Source: Candidatus Ulvibacter alkanivorans (GTDB lineage: Bacteria > Bacteroidota > Bacteroidia > Flavobacteriales > Flavobacteriaceae). Taken from it: a DNA stretch of 17,470 nt. The stretch's first letter is position 1; each line of letters begins with the position of its first letter. The notes under the pieces are model-generated. The model saw only the letters and a program-made list of their open reading frames with translations, was not told where the DNA came from and made no database searches. Below, in pieces: positions 1 to 7,244 of this stretch. A program made the position numbers and the translations under genes. The stretch lies in assembly GCF_003333325.1 (NCBI RefSeq), contig NZ_QOLC01000047.1, forward strand, positions 1 through 17,470. Direction: 5' to 3'.

Positions 1-55
1 TGCATTATCACGTTACCAGATCGTCATGAGGATAGTGAATACCGGCTTCGTTTGC

Positions 56-84
56 TACTCTAAATATATGATATTTAATTAAAT
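56..84 (-). promoter_or_regulatory. Copy of the DUF6090-type promoter/leader sequence
   Basis: Bases 59-84 closely match sequences upstream of a DUF6090 gene (11657-11682) and a DUF6090 stub (17414-17439). On the minus strand the core reads ATCATATATTTAGA and holds a -7-like box TATATTTA (plus positions 61-68), close to the Bacteroidota TAnnTTTG consensus. It lies downstream of the DUF1697 gene and would serve a minus-strand gene starting at or beyond the left window edge, which I cannot see. The match is visible; promoter activity is inferred. Confidence 0.4.
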
Positions 85-114
85 AGCTGGGCTGTTTTTT
101 CTGAAATTGAAGCT

Positions 115-666
115 TTAAGCGAGTAATTTTTTTGCGATCCTCTCTATCGTATTCCAGTTTCGGGTGGTGATTTCCTGTCCAAATTCACGTTCAAGACGCT
201 CCATTGCTTTAGGTGTTTTTACTTCGGAAAGATCTATAACGCTGAAAATAGCACGGTCGGTCTTAAGAAGAATTGTAAAGGATGCATCTGCGCTTTGCCA
301 CGGAAGCTCCAACGTTGACGTAACGTTTTTCTGAAGCAATGAAACATACCTACGTATCGATTTTGTAAGCGTTACCTTTTTGAAAGGTTCTAGAGCAATA
401 AGTGCTGTTAGTTCATGTAGAGTGAATACAATTGTAGGGACAGAAAAATGAAAGATACGCTCTAAATGATCTGCGATTTGATGGGCGAGGGAAGCGGTAG
501 GTTGGGTCGTGGCGGTAAAAATAATGTTACCTGAATTCAATACAGTGATTACATTCGTGCACCCTAATTGCTGTAATTCCTGTTTTAATTGTCCCATGGG
601 AAGCTTGTGATGCCCACCTACATTTATACCTCTTAAAAATGCGACATAGGTTGAGGTAGTAATCAT
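115..666 (-). CDS. DUF1697 family protein
   Basis: Cytoplasmic protein of 183 residues, the usual size for DUF1697, a conserved family without an assigned activity. The family start signature YVAFLRGINVGG is at residues 7-18, followed by the conserved LNSGNIIF segment near residue 43 that normally reads as a beta strand with an N-SGN core. I start it at 666 rather than at the upstream ATG (738), because the extra 24 residues resemble nothing in the family and homologues begin a few residues before the YVAFLRGIN motif. No clear Shine-Dalgarno precedes either start. It stands 87 bp after the small membrane protein (1038-754) and may share its transcript. Family assignment is firm, function unknown. 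Confidence 0.88.
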   Translation of the reverse strand: MITTSTYVAFLRGINVGGHHKLPMGQLKQELQQLGCTNVITVLNSGNIIFTATTQPTASLAHQIADHLERIFHFSVPTIVFTLHELTALIALEPFKKVTLTKSIRRYVSLLQKNVTSTLELPWQSADASFTILLKTDRAIFSVIDLSEVKTPKAMERLEREFGQEITTRNWNTIERIAKKLLA

Positions 667-753
667 AGCTTTAGAATGTTGGATTCTTAAACCACCAAAT
701 GTACGTAAAGGTACCGTAGTTTCTAAAATAACATACAAGGGGTAATGAGCATA

Positions 754-1038
754 TTAACTTCCTGCGAAAGGCGTTCCGAAGATACCTACAGCCAACTCGG
801 CCCAAACTAATAGAAAAAGTCCGATGATCACAACTAGCATAAGGATGCGGTGTTTGGTTTGTGTAACCTTTCGCATCACGAGCTCACACAGCAATCCTGC
901 ACCCACCAAAAGTATGCCCATGATAAGAAAGTCGGTAGCCGACCAATTTACTTCGTCTGTAAACTGCATGGCAACCAATGGGATAAGTAAAAGCCCAACA
1001 ATTACTACCAAGATGCTTATAAGTCTTTTGTTCTTCAT
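754..1038 (-). CDS. Small three-helix membrane protein, conserved hypothetical
   Basis: Ninety-four residues with three hydrophobic segments at about 6-24, 36-54 and 65-84, joined by short polar loops (TDEVNWS near 27-33 and a basic RKVTQTKHR loop at 56-64). The tail ends with AVGIFGTPFAGS, which I recognise as the typical end of a small conserved Bacteroidota inner-membrane protein of unknown function. The basic first residues and the basic loop after helix 2 suggest cytoplasmic positions for the N terminus and that loop. The 98-nt upstream gap carries an inverted repeat over a -7-like box (1064-1082), so it probably has its own promoter. No catalytic or binding residues are evident. Confidence 0.8.
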   Translation of the reverse strand: MKNKRLISILVVIVGLLLIPLVAMQFTDEVNWSATDFLIMGILLVGAGLLCELVMRKVTQTKHRILMLVVIIGLFLLVWAELAVGIFGTPFAGS

Positions 1039-1063
1039 GATAAAAAATTAAAAGTTTAAAAAG

Positions 1064-1082
1064 TACTTTGAAATACAAAGTA
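1064..1082. promoter_or_regulatory. Inverted repeat overlapping a -7-like promoter box
   Basis: A perfect dyad TACTTTG-AAATA-CAAAGTA with 7-bp arms and a 5-nt spacer, 26-44 nt upstream of the small membrane protein start at 1038. On the minus strand the right arm supplies TTACTTTG, one base off the Bacteroidota -7 consensus TAnnTTTG. A dyad over the promoter core fits an operator for a dimeric repressor or overlapping divergent promoters; which of these is inference. Confidence 0.45.
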
Positions 1083-1136
1083 AATATACAATAAATTTAG
1101 ATTTACTGTGACTTCTGAATAAAAAAAATTAACTAT

Positions 1137-2309
1137 TTAGTGTAAATCTGTAGGCCAGGGACCGCTTTTAGTGACCCTGTAGATAGATTTTTTATTCGCT
1201 CCGGTAGTAGAGGGTTCATAGCGAAACAGGCCCATATGCCCGCCAAGCCATATGCGTCCTTTTTTATCTTCATAGATGTCTTGTACAGCGTTACTGGTGA
1301 GTCCGTGTTCTGTGCTGTAGTTCCTAAATTGTGTGCCGTCATACCGATACACACCAAATCCTTCAGCAGGAAACCAAATGTTCTTTTTACTGTCTTCAAA
1401 TAGACTCCAAACTTCATTTCCCTGTATGACGCCTGTTTCAGTAAAGTTTATGAATGCCTTTTGCCCGGGAGTGCGTAGTTCAGTGGGGGTGAAGCGACTT
1501 ACCCCTTTATGGTGGGTGGCAAACCAAATGTTTCCGAAGCTATCCTCCAACAGATCATTTACGATATTATTAGCAAGTCCATCCTTTTTTGAGAGATTGG
1601 TCAACGTTGTGCCGTCATATACAAAGGCACCCTTATTAGTAGCAAACCACATGTTACCAGAACGATCCTGCATGATGTCATGAACCAACTTGGTGCTGCT
1701 CACCCCACGAGTGTGATCTACAGGTGTTTCAGGAAGTGTAAAAGAACTGAAACCATCACCGTTGAAAATGCTCACGCCCCCATAGGTGCCTATCCAAAGT
1801 AGTCCTGCGGCATCGATTTTTAGCGTCCATATATCATTGTGTGCTAATCCGTCCTGCGTTGTAAAATTTTTGAACGATGTACCATCAAATTGCGTAAGAC
1901 CGCTATCGGTGCCAAACCATAGGTTGCCTAAGGTATCTTCTACAATTCCTCGTACCGCTACGCCACCAAAACCTTCGTTTATAGAAAATTGTTCGATCGT
2001 TGTACCGTTGTACCGAATCACACCGTCGCCATTGGTGCCAAACCATAAGTTACCATTTCCATCTTGGAAGATTCGACGTACGAACATACTTAATGGTGGC
2101 GCTTCGTAGGTAGAAGGCTGCAATAATTGGAGATCGTAATTGGTGGTGGACGTATCTATGTCTTGTTGAATAGTACGCTGTGTATTGGGTACTGGATCAG
2201 ACTGTTTCTTAGGCGGAGCAGTACATGAAACACTAAACACTATTAGTAGTGTCCAAATAAAAAAGTGATGTCCTACAAAAGGGGTGTGTTGTTTCATAAA
2301 GTAATTCAT
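1137..2309 (-). CDS. Seven-bladed 'two-component regulator propeller' lipoprotein, no kinase part
   Basis: A protein of 390 residues with an export signal and probable lipidation cysteine (hydrophobic stretch about 16-27, then SVSC with Cys29), so it is probably an anchored lipoprotein. The body holds seven Reg_prop-type repeats (PF07494) whose cores can be counted: GNLWFGTNGDG, GNLWFGTDSG, GLLWIGTYGG, GNMWFATNKG, GNIWFATHHKG, KNIWFPAEGFG and GRIWLGGHMG. Seven such repeats make one closed beta-propeller. In hybrid two-component systems two such propellers precede a Y_Y_Y domain, helix and histidine kinase; none of these follow here, so this is a free-standing sensor or binding propeller. An in-frame ATG at 2297 (residue 5) is an equally plausible start. 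Ligand unknown. Confidence 0.88.
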   Translation of the reverse strand: MNYFMKQHTPFVGHHFFIWTLLIVFSVSCTAPPKKQSDPVPNTQRTIQQDIDTSTTNYDLQLLQPSTYEAPPLSMFVRRIFQDGNGNLWFGTNGDGVIRYNGTTIEQFSINEGFGGVAVRGIVEDTLGNLWFGTDSGLTQFDGTSFKNFTTQDGLAHNDIWTLKIDAAGLLWIGTYGGVSIFNGDGFSSFTLPETPVDHTRGVSSTKLVHDIMQDRSGNMWFATNKGAFVYDGTTLTNLSKKDGLANNIVNDLLEDSFGNIWFATHHKGVSRFTPTELRTPGQKAFINFTETGVIQGNEVWSLFEDSKKNIWFPAEGFGVYRYDGTQFRNYSTEHGLTSNAVQDIYEDKKGRIWLGGHMGLFRYEPSTTGANKKSIYRVTKSGPWPTDLH

Positions 2310-2378
2310 TTGCCAGTGTTGTGTTACTATTTTTAACTGCTCATGAATGGTTTCCGAGGTAAATAGTGCGTTTTAAAA

Positions 2379-3146
2379 CTAATCGAAAACCAATTCTTCA
2401 TAAATAAACATATCTGATATCGATTCCACATTGCCTAAATATTCCTTGCCTCGTAACCTTTTTACTGTATGTGCATCGAGCGCTTCATCGGGATAAGCTG
2501 TAATTAGTTGTTGAAGGGATTCTTGCTCCAGTTCATCCTCGATCGGGTGTAGCCAATGGTCTTCTAGTTCGATAGGTAAGATGACCGGCATTCGTGGTCC
2601 TTTTAATTTCGGATTGTTATGTATTTTTTCCATTGTCTTATTGCCGGCAGTGGTTACAATAGAAAATGTCTTCAGTACCCCACCTGTTTCTTCGTCTTGC
2701 CATTCGCTCCAAAGTCCTGCAAGTGCTAAGGGTTCTTCGTCTTTGCGAAAAATGTAGAAAGGATAGGTCTTTCCATTGTAGTGATGATGTTCGTAAAATC
2801 CGTCCACATAAACTATACAGCGATGATTCTTGGCCGATTCGCGAAACGAAGGCTTATCGAAAATTGTCTCTCCTCTGGCATTTAATGTATTATTCCATAA
2901 CTTTTTTCGCTGTTCGTTGTCTCGCACCCAATGTGGAACCAATCCCCAAGAGGCAACTTCGGGAAAAGCAGGGGAGCGGTTCGTATAGATCAATAGCTCC
3001 GGATGATCAAAACCGGAAGTATGATGAATAGGCAGATCGGTTAATGGCGCTAATTTTTCGATGATCTCTTCAATGGCTTGAAGGTCGTTCTTTCGTCTCG
3101 CTCTGTTTAATTGAGCTTCTAAACTTGCTTTAATATCGTAGCACAC
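2379..3146 (-). CDS. SOS response-associated peptidase (SRAP family, YedK/HMCES-like)
   Basis: A 255-residue SRAP protein (PF02586). Known members shield abasic sites in single-stranded DNA by forming a thiazolidine DNA-protein crosslink through the amino group and thiol of Cys2. Cys2 is present (MCYD; the initiator Met must be removed), with Asn89-Ala-Arg91 (LNARGE), Glu119 (DGFYEH) and His176 (KIH) in the expected order, and RMPVIL at 185-190. Between His176 and RMPVIL there is an eight-residue insert (NNPKLKGP) where E. coli-type proteins have about one residue. The start is GTG; it is fixed by the need for Cys at position 2. A promoter candidate lies at 3215-3244. Activity is by family; the key residues are all intact. 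Confidence 0.93.
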   Translation of the reverse strand: MCYDIKASLEAQLNRARRKNDLQAIEEIIEKLAPLTDLPIHHTSGFDHPELLIYTNRSPAFPEVASWGLVPHWVRDNEQRKKLWNNTLNARGETIFDKPSFRESAKNHRCIVYVDGFYEHHHYNGKTYPFYIFRKDEEPLALAGLWSEWQDEETGGVLKTFSIVTTAGNKTMEKIHNNPKLKGPRMPVILPIELEDHWLHPIEDELEQESLQQLITAYPDEALDAHTVKRLRGKEYLGNVESISDMFIYEELVFD

Positions 3147-3214
3147 GGTATTCTATTTTGGCTATTTCAGTAAGGGTGATCGCAATTGCGAGGAATTGTT
3201 CTGAGGTTAGCAAC

Positions 3215-3244
3215 TAAAGATACATTTTTCCGAAGAAACAAAAA
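3215..3244 (-). promoter_or_regulatory. Candidate promoter of the SRAP gene
   Basis: On the minus strand TTTTTG (plus 3239-3244) is separated by 16 nt from TATCTTTA (plus 3215-3222), resembling the Bacteroidota -33/-7 pair TTG...TAnnTTTG with one mismatch in the -7 box. It would give a leader of about 60 nt before the GTG at 3146. A 10-bp palindrome CGCAATTGCG (3181-3190) lies inside that leader. Confidence 0.4.
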
Positions 3245-3318
3245 TTCAACAATCGAACTTTTGGGTATTAAAATTGGGGTTAGATTGCTCCAAGCATCCA
3301 AAACGCTGTCGATATCTT

Positions 3319-4182
3319 TTAATCTTTAAAATAATGCCGATTCCCATTTGGCGTTGTTCTACTAACCCTTGCCTCGTTGTTCGCAGCATATTCCAGTACC
3401 CACAATGTGCCATCGGGAGTAAACATGCCGCCAGAAACCGACCAACCGTCTTGAGCCGTGTACACAGTAGATTTATTACCGGCTGTATCTATCTTTATCA
3501 CCTTTCTGGCACCAAACAAGGCTACATAAAGCTGTTGATCACGATCGGTCCAAATGCCATAGGCATAATGATGATCTCCCACCGATTGAAAAACTGCTCC
3601 CTTTTGTTTCAAATTCGCATCCACTGTAGATACAAGGCCGGTAGGGGATATTTTTTTAAGTTGAAGACGGTCGATCACGTATATGTTTTTATCGTCTTCG
3701 GAAAAGTACATCCAACGAATATCTTCAAACTTATGGTCGCTTAACACCAACTGTTTTCCATCGGAATCTTCTTTCATTAGGATATCATGCCCGTTTTGTT
3801 CTTCGGAAAAATAGGATGCACCGGTAGCATCACGAACTAACGTGGTATTTGAAAGGAAGCCTTCTACAGTAGGGATACTTACTTCTAACTTTCCATTAAT
3901 AGGTAAACACCACACATAGTTATACCATCGATCTGAAGCGCCGCCTTCATACCATTCATGTTCACCATATAACGTATCATCGGCATCTATATAAAGTTCA
4001 TGTGTATGTACATTTTCTACCGCAATAGAGACCTCACCATTTGGAGTGATCTTCCAAACGTGATTCAGATCTGTGTAATATACCGTGCCATGACTGTTGG
4101 CAACAATGCCAATGCCCGGGTGAGCTGTAACCGTAGCTGCGAATAACAGCAAGCCAATAATTGTAAGTTGTATTTTGAACAT
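3319..4182 (-). CDS. Exported NHL/SMP-30-like beta-propeller protein
   Basis: A protein of 287 residues with a clear signal peptide (hydrophobic residues about 5-19, cleavage likely after ATVTA20). The mature part has repeated propeller-like blades: HGTVYYTDLNHVWKITPNGE (31-50), a DGKQLVLSDH blade, KNIYVIDRLQLKKISPTG (165-182), QQLYVALFGARKVIKIDTAG (216-235) and GTLWVLEY...RVSRTTPNG (258-280). The pattern (G-x-hydrophobic-Y-x-x-D, then V-x-K-I-x-x-x-G) is that of NHL or SMP-30/gluconolaconase-like propellers. No enzymatic metal ligands could be assigned by eye. It follows the esterase gene after 74 nt containing an imperfect dyad, so it may be a fourth member of that operon or have its own promoter. 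Function unknown beyond an exported binding propeller. Confidence 0.78.
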   Translation of the reverse strand: MFKIQLTIIGLLLFAATVTAHPGIGIVANSHGTVYYTDLNHVWKITPNGEVSIAVENVHTHELYIDADDTLYGEHEWYEGGASDRWYNYVWCLPINGKLEVSIPTVEGFLSNTTLVRDATGASYFSEEQNGHDILMKEDSDGKQLVLSDHKFEDIRWMYFSEDDKNIYVIDRLQLKKISPTGLVSTVDANLKQKGAVFQSVGDHHYAYGIWTDRDQQLYVALFGARKVIKIDTAGNKSTVYTAQDGWSVSGGMFTPDGTLWVLEYAANNEARVSRTTPNGNRHYFKD

Positions 4183-4210
4183 ACGCTCTTTTTTTAGTAT
4201 CTAGCTATTT

Positions 4211-4234
4211 AACTATACTATAAATAGGGTAGTT
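4211..4234. promoter_or_regulatory. Imperfect dyad between esterase and propeller genes
   Basis: AACTA and TAGTT arms flank an inner CTAT/ATAG pair, giving a 24-nt near-palindrome in the 74-nt gap. It has no T-tract typical of a terminator in either direction nearby on its 3' side, although seven T's (plus strand) lie left of it. It could be an operator or a weak RNA hairpin; not decidable by eye. Confidence 0.3.
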
Positions 4235-4256
4235 AATTATCTCGTTCTAGATCTTC

Positions 4257-5135
4257 TTATTTCCCATAAAATTTCTCAAAGGCATTATAAGCGGCTAAGT
4301 GCAACGCATCGCCGTGGGTTTTGTTCTGTAAAAAGTCAAAGAAAACCTCTGTGTGCTCTGCTCTTTCGAGCCGTAATTTTTTATAGAGTTCATTGGCGGT
4401 TCGTTCCATTACGGGTCCTTCCTTTCCTACGGCAACGTATATTTTTTTAGGGGATCGCGGCGATTTAGGTTCAATTTGTAGTAATTTCTCATCGTCCCAC
4501 CACAAACTCGGACTCACAATAATGTAATGATCGAAGGTATCAGGAACTTTGAATAAAATTTCGGTGGCAACTAAACCTCCCAATGACTGCCCTATTATAG
4601 TGCTATGTTCTTCAGTTCGAAACGTAGCCTTTACAAATGGAATGACCTCATTTGTAAGGAACCTTATAAACGATTCGGATTTTCCGGAGGTAGGAAATTC
4701 TTCCTGGTCTAATTTATTCCGCGACGGATAGGTGAAATCTCTTTTTCGATCGGTATTTCCTATTCCCACGACTATCGACTCTGGCAGTAAATTGATCCAA
4801 GAAAAGGTTCCAAATTGCACAAGACCGCTAATATGAATGAAATCCTCGTCCTTAGAACCATCTAATAGATAAATGACCGGATAATTTTTCTGTGGTTGCT
4901 CTTTATAATTGGCAGGGAAATAAATATTGAGGGTTCGATTCTCGTTTAATACCGTCGAATTAATTGTATAGGTAGATCCAAGTACAAAATCGCTTTGGCT
5001 TACCACTTCCGGAAGTTTTTGTCCCAGTAAAGTGGGGAAGCTAAATAAACATAATACAACAAATACGCGGTCCGTTGTAACGAGTCGAGTGAACAATTGG
5101 ACTATAGGAAGTTCTTGGATATGTGTAGGCATCAT
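4257..5135 (-). CDS. Exported alpha/beta-hydrolase esterase (PF00756, esterase D / BesA-like)
   Basis: 292 residues. A hydrophobic export segment at about 24-38 (VFVVLCLFSFPTLLG) follows a longer than usual N terminus. The mature part has the putative-esterase layout: YPVIYLLDG (85-93), the NTDRKRDFTYPSRN substrate-loop region (127-140), the nucleophile elbow GQSLGG with Ser184, SPSLWWDDE (208-216), and His274 in KTHGD near the end. The acidic triad member is not obvious. Family members cleave carboxyl esters, including enterochelin-type esters and small aryl esters. The start ATG overlaps the upstream DUF6090 stop by ATGA, implying translational coupling. Its place in an operon headed by a secreted polyester hydrolase suggests it could process released ester fragments; that is inference, and siderophore ester cleavage is the alternative. 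Confidence 0.85.
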   Translation of the reverse strand: MMPTHIQELPIVQLFTRLVTTDRVFVVLCLFSFPTLLGQKLPEVVSQSDFVLGSTYTINSTVLNENRTLNIYFPANYKEQPQKNYPVIYLLDGSKDEDFIHISGLVQFGTFSWINLLPESIVVGIGNTDRKRDFTYPSRNKLDQEEFPTSGKSESFIRFLTNEVIPFVKATFRTEEHSTIIGQSLGGLVATEILFKVPDTFDHYIIVSPSLWWDDEKLLQIEPKSPRSPKKIYVAVGKEGPVMERTANELYKKLRLERAEHTEVFFDFLQNKTHGDALHLAAYNAFEKFYGK

Positions 5136-5920
5136 GCTTCTAATTCGGTGGTGATAATTTTTATGAGGTTCTGTATGTATTCAATAAGCTCTTTATGCAT
5201 TCCGGCAATAAAGCTATTATTCATCATGGCGAGCCTGAGACCATTCTTGAATAATTCGTTATTGTGTTGCAATTGGGCATCGGCAATTAATTTAGAGTGC
5301 TCTGAGCTAGGAATGTCCTTATATCGTAATCGCTTCGGAAAACCATACGTTGGTGTGGTGAGGTCGAAAAATGCAAGGGCAGTTATGTTGTGTATGTTTA
5401 CATCGTACAGGTATTCTTCGTATTCTCGTCTCATATGGTGCTCTCCCAAGGCAATATTGGCATATAACTTATCCAGCTCTAATAGACCGTTCTTAATAGA
5501 ATCATTTTTAAGCAAGCTTAAATTTCCCGAGCTAATCAATTCCTTAAACGTGTTATTGGTAGGCACAAAAGCCTTCCAAATAAAAACAGTTTCATAGGTA
5601 TCGGTATAGTCTTGAACTTCTTCGATCGTACTTGGAGCTTTCGAATATAACAAGGTAGCGCAATGATCGGCTCGCGTAAAATGAAAGGTTGCAAATTGCT
5701 CACTATTGCTAATTTCATTCTGTAAATCGGTTCTAAGATTTCTAAGGTATTTTAGTTCTTTGGCGCGTTCCTTTCTGTTTTCGTTCCAATTATTAATGGA
5801 CAAGGCAATAAGGATTCCAACGACCACCAAAAAGATTTCTCCCACGGCATACGTCAGATATTTTGTAGTTTTGCCGTTGTGTATTAAACGATATCGAATG
5901 CTTCGGAAAAATTTGATCAT
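5132..5920 (-). CDS. DUF6090 family membrane-anchored protein (copy 1)
   Basis: 262 residues beginning with the characteristic DUF6090 head: basic MIKFFRSIRYRLI, then one membrane helix at about 24-42 (VGEIFLVVVGILIALSI) ending in the family signature NNWNENRKER (43-52). The rest is a mostly helical soluble region, perhaps partly coiled coil, with no enzymatic motif; the final part repeats the head-tail style MNNSFIAGMHKELIEYIQNLI seen across the family. With the helix near the N terminus the large domain is expected outside the cytoplasm. It sits 32 nt after the polyester hydrolase stop and overlaps the esterase start, so it is the central gene of a three-gene operon. The family has no known function. 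Confidence 0.9.
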   Translation of the reverse strand: MIKFFRSIRYRLIHNGKTTKYLTYAVGEIFLVVVGILIALSINNWNENRKERAKELKYLRNLRTDLQNEISNSEQFATFHFTRADHCATLLYSKAPSTIEEVQDYTDTYETVFIWKAFVPTNNTFKELISSGNLSLLKNDSIKNGLLELDKLYANIALGEHHMRREYEEYLYDVNIHNITALAFFDLTTPTYGFPKRLRYKDIPSSEHSKLIADAQLQHNNELFKNGLRLAMMNNSFIAGMHKELIEYIQNLIKIITTELEA

Positions 5921-5952
5921 GCGTCGAACATTTCGTTAAACCTGTAACACTT

Positions 5953-7047
5953 TTAGTACCTTAAAATTTTAATTACTTCGTCCTTTATATGAAGATAATA
6001 CAAGCCGGAAGGGAAGCTTGACAGATCGATCTGCTTGTTCGCCCCCACTAGGGATCCGCTCGATACACCTACTCCTAACGATGAAAAAAGGTCGTATTCA
6101 ACATCTTCGTGAATTGCTACGTTCACCATATTTTTTGTTGGATTCGGAAAGACGCCAATTGCGAGCACTTGATCATTAACATTTAAAAGTTCACATTCAA
6201 AATCTTGTTCTACTTTAGAGGCAGCCGGAGGATCAACCAAAAGGTCTTCGGTTAGCAAGCCGCAGTAACAGTTATTGTCTTCTACATAAAGGTTTAACCA
6301 TGAAAGCGCAATTTGTCCCACTGCACCATTTCCGCCATTAGGACTATTTGCAACAGAATGATCACCGTTTGCAACTTCAAACAGCAGTTTATTCGTGGTT
6401 TCTGGAGTTATGTTATAGTGAATATCGGCATGTTGTCCGGGTTGAGCGACCGTATCGTTTTCACCGCTGAAAATTAATACCGGACTTTGGTGGTCGAGCT
6501 GCGGATCGATTAGAAACGGACATAAGGCCACGACCCCAGCAATGGTAGGGTCAATTACGGCTGCTCTTTGAGCACCACCACCTCCCATAGACCATCCGCT
6601 AACGGCCAATTGATCGAGATTAAGCGCCCCTTCTAGTGGAGACGAACTGCGCGTGTTTTCTTGTCGGATGGTTTCGAGCGCATCGAGTAGCGCAATCGCT
6701 CGAGCTTCCGGAAAATCGAATATGGAGTTAGTACCAATAATAATTGTCACGATACCGTGAGAGGCATAAAAAGGTCCCCATTCTTCTACACTGTCCGGAA
6801 GTGCGGTAAACCCGGGTACGATCGCAATACTAGCAAATGGTGGTGTTGCTTGTACAGGGTAATATATGGTGGCACCCGAATATTCAGGGCCATTACGTAT
6901 TCCATCGGCTTCAGTTAGAGTTGCCACTTCGTAAGGGCCGGGGTTCGATAGGCTCTCTACGGTAACTTCATCACATTGTGAATAACCGGCATTACTGAAT
7001 ACAGCGGTAAAAAAAAGTAGAAGTAAAGACAAGTAAAATTGTTTCAT
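5953..7047 (-). CDS. Secreted polyester hydrolase (cutinase/PETase-like) with T9SS sorting domain
   Basis: 364 residues: signal peptide (about 1-23), an alpha/beta-hydrolase of the dienelactone/cutinase type (about 25-262), and a C-terminal type IX secretion sorting domain (about 296-364; VFPNPTKN at 299-306 and the SGLYYLHI strand at 347-354). The catalytic triad is readable: Ser153 in GWSMGGGG, Asp198 in SGENDTVA and His230 in NGDHSVAN, the same three motifs as in bacterial PET hydrolases and cutinases. The oxyanion loop reads PGFTA with Phe80, where actinobacterial enzymes and IsPETase have Tyr. CPF (Phe178) falls where they have a Trp. CYC (260-262) and Cys285 may form disulfides. The layout matches the Bacteroidota esterases PET27 (Aequorivita) and PET30 (Kaistella). 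First gene of the operon with DUF6090 and the second esterase. Natural substrate unknown. Confidence 0.88.
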   Translation of the reverse strand: MKQFYLSLLLLFFTAVFSNAGYSQCDEVTVESLSNPGPYEVATLTEADGIRNGPEYSGATIYYPVQATPPFASIAIVPGFTALPDSVEEWGPFYASHGIVTIIIGTNSIFDFPEARAIALLDALETIRQENTRSSSPLEGALNLDQLAVSGWSMGGGGAQRAAVIDPTIAGVVALCPFLIDPQLDHQSPVLIFSGENDTVAQPGQHADIHYNITPETTNKLLFEVANGDHSVANSPNGGNGAVGQIALSWLNLYVEDNNCYCGLLTEDLLVDPPAASKVEQDFECELLNVNDQVLAIGVFPNPTKNMVNVAIHEDVEYDLFSSLGVGVSSGSLVGANKQIDLSSFPSGLYYLHIKDEVIKILRY

Positions 7048-7244
7048 CTAAAAGAAATAAATAGGATTAAAGTGATAAAATTTAAACACAACCGAAATCA
7101 AATACCTTTATAATTTCATTGGCGAGTTGAAGGTACGATATTTTTTATTTTCGATGGGAATTGTTTTAACCGAACAAGCTGCATCTTACGGCTTTACAAA
7201 AAAAAATGAGTGCTTTTCCGAAGAAGACCCATATTCAGTGCTTC

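Noticed and set aside
1..55. Short open minus-strand frame near the left edge (VANEAGIHYPHDDLVT, ending at a TGA)
   Set aside because: It has no start codon between the DUF1697 stop and the edge and matches nothing I know; too short to call.
667..738. Upstream extension of the DUF1697 gene to the ATG at 738
   Set aside because: The added 24 residues do not resemble the family N terminus.
824..1683. Plus-strand open frames, also at 1786-2109, 2666-3031, 3274-3744 and 5097-5597
   Set aside because: They lie opposite strongly supported minus-strand genes and have the low-complexity look of antisense frames, with no recognisable domain.
7195..7225. Intrinsic terminator after alkB (T-run with a UUCG-type mini hairpin)
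   Set aside because: The stem is only about three base pairs and is separated from the T-run, so support is too weak.
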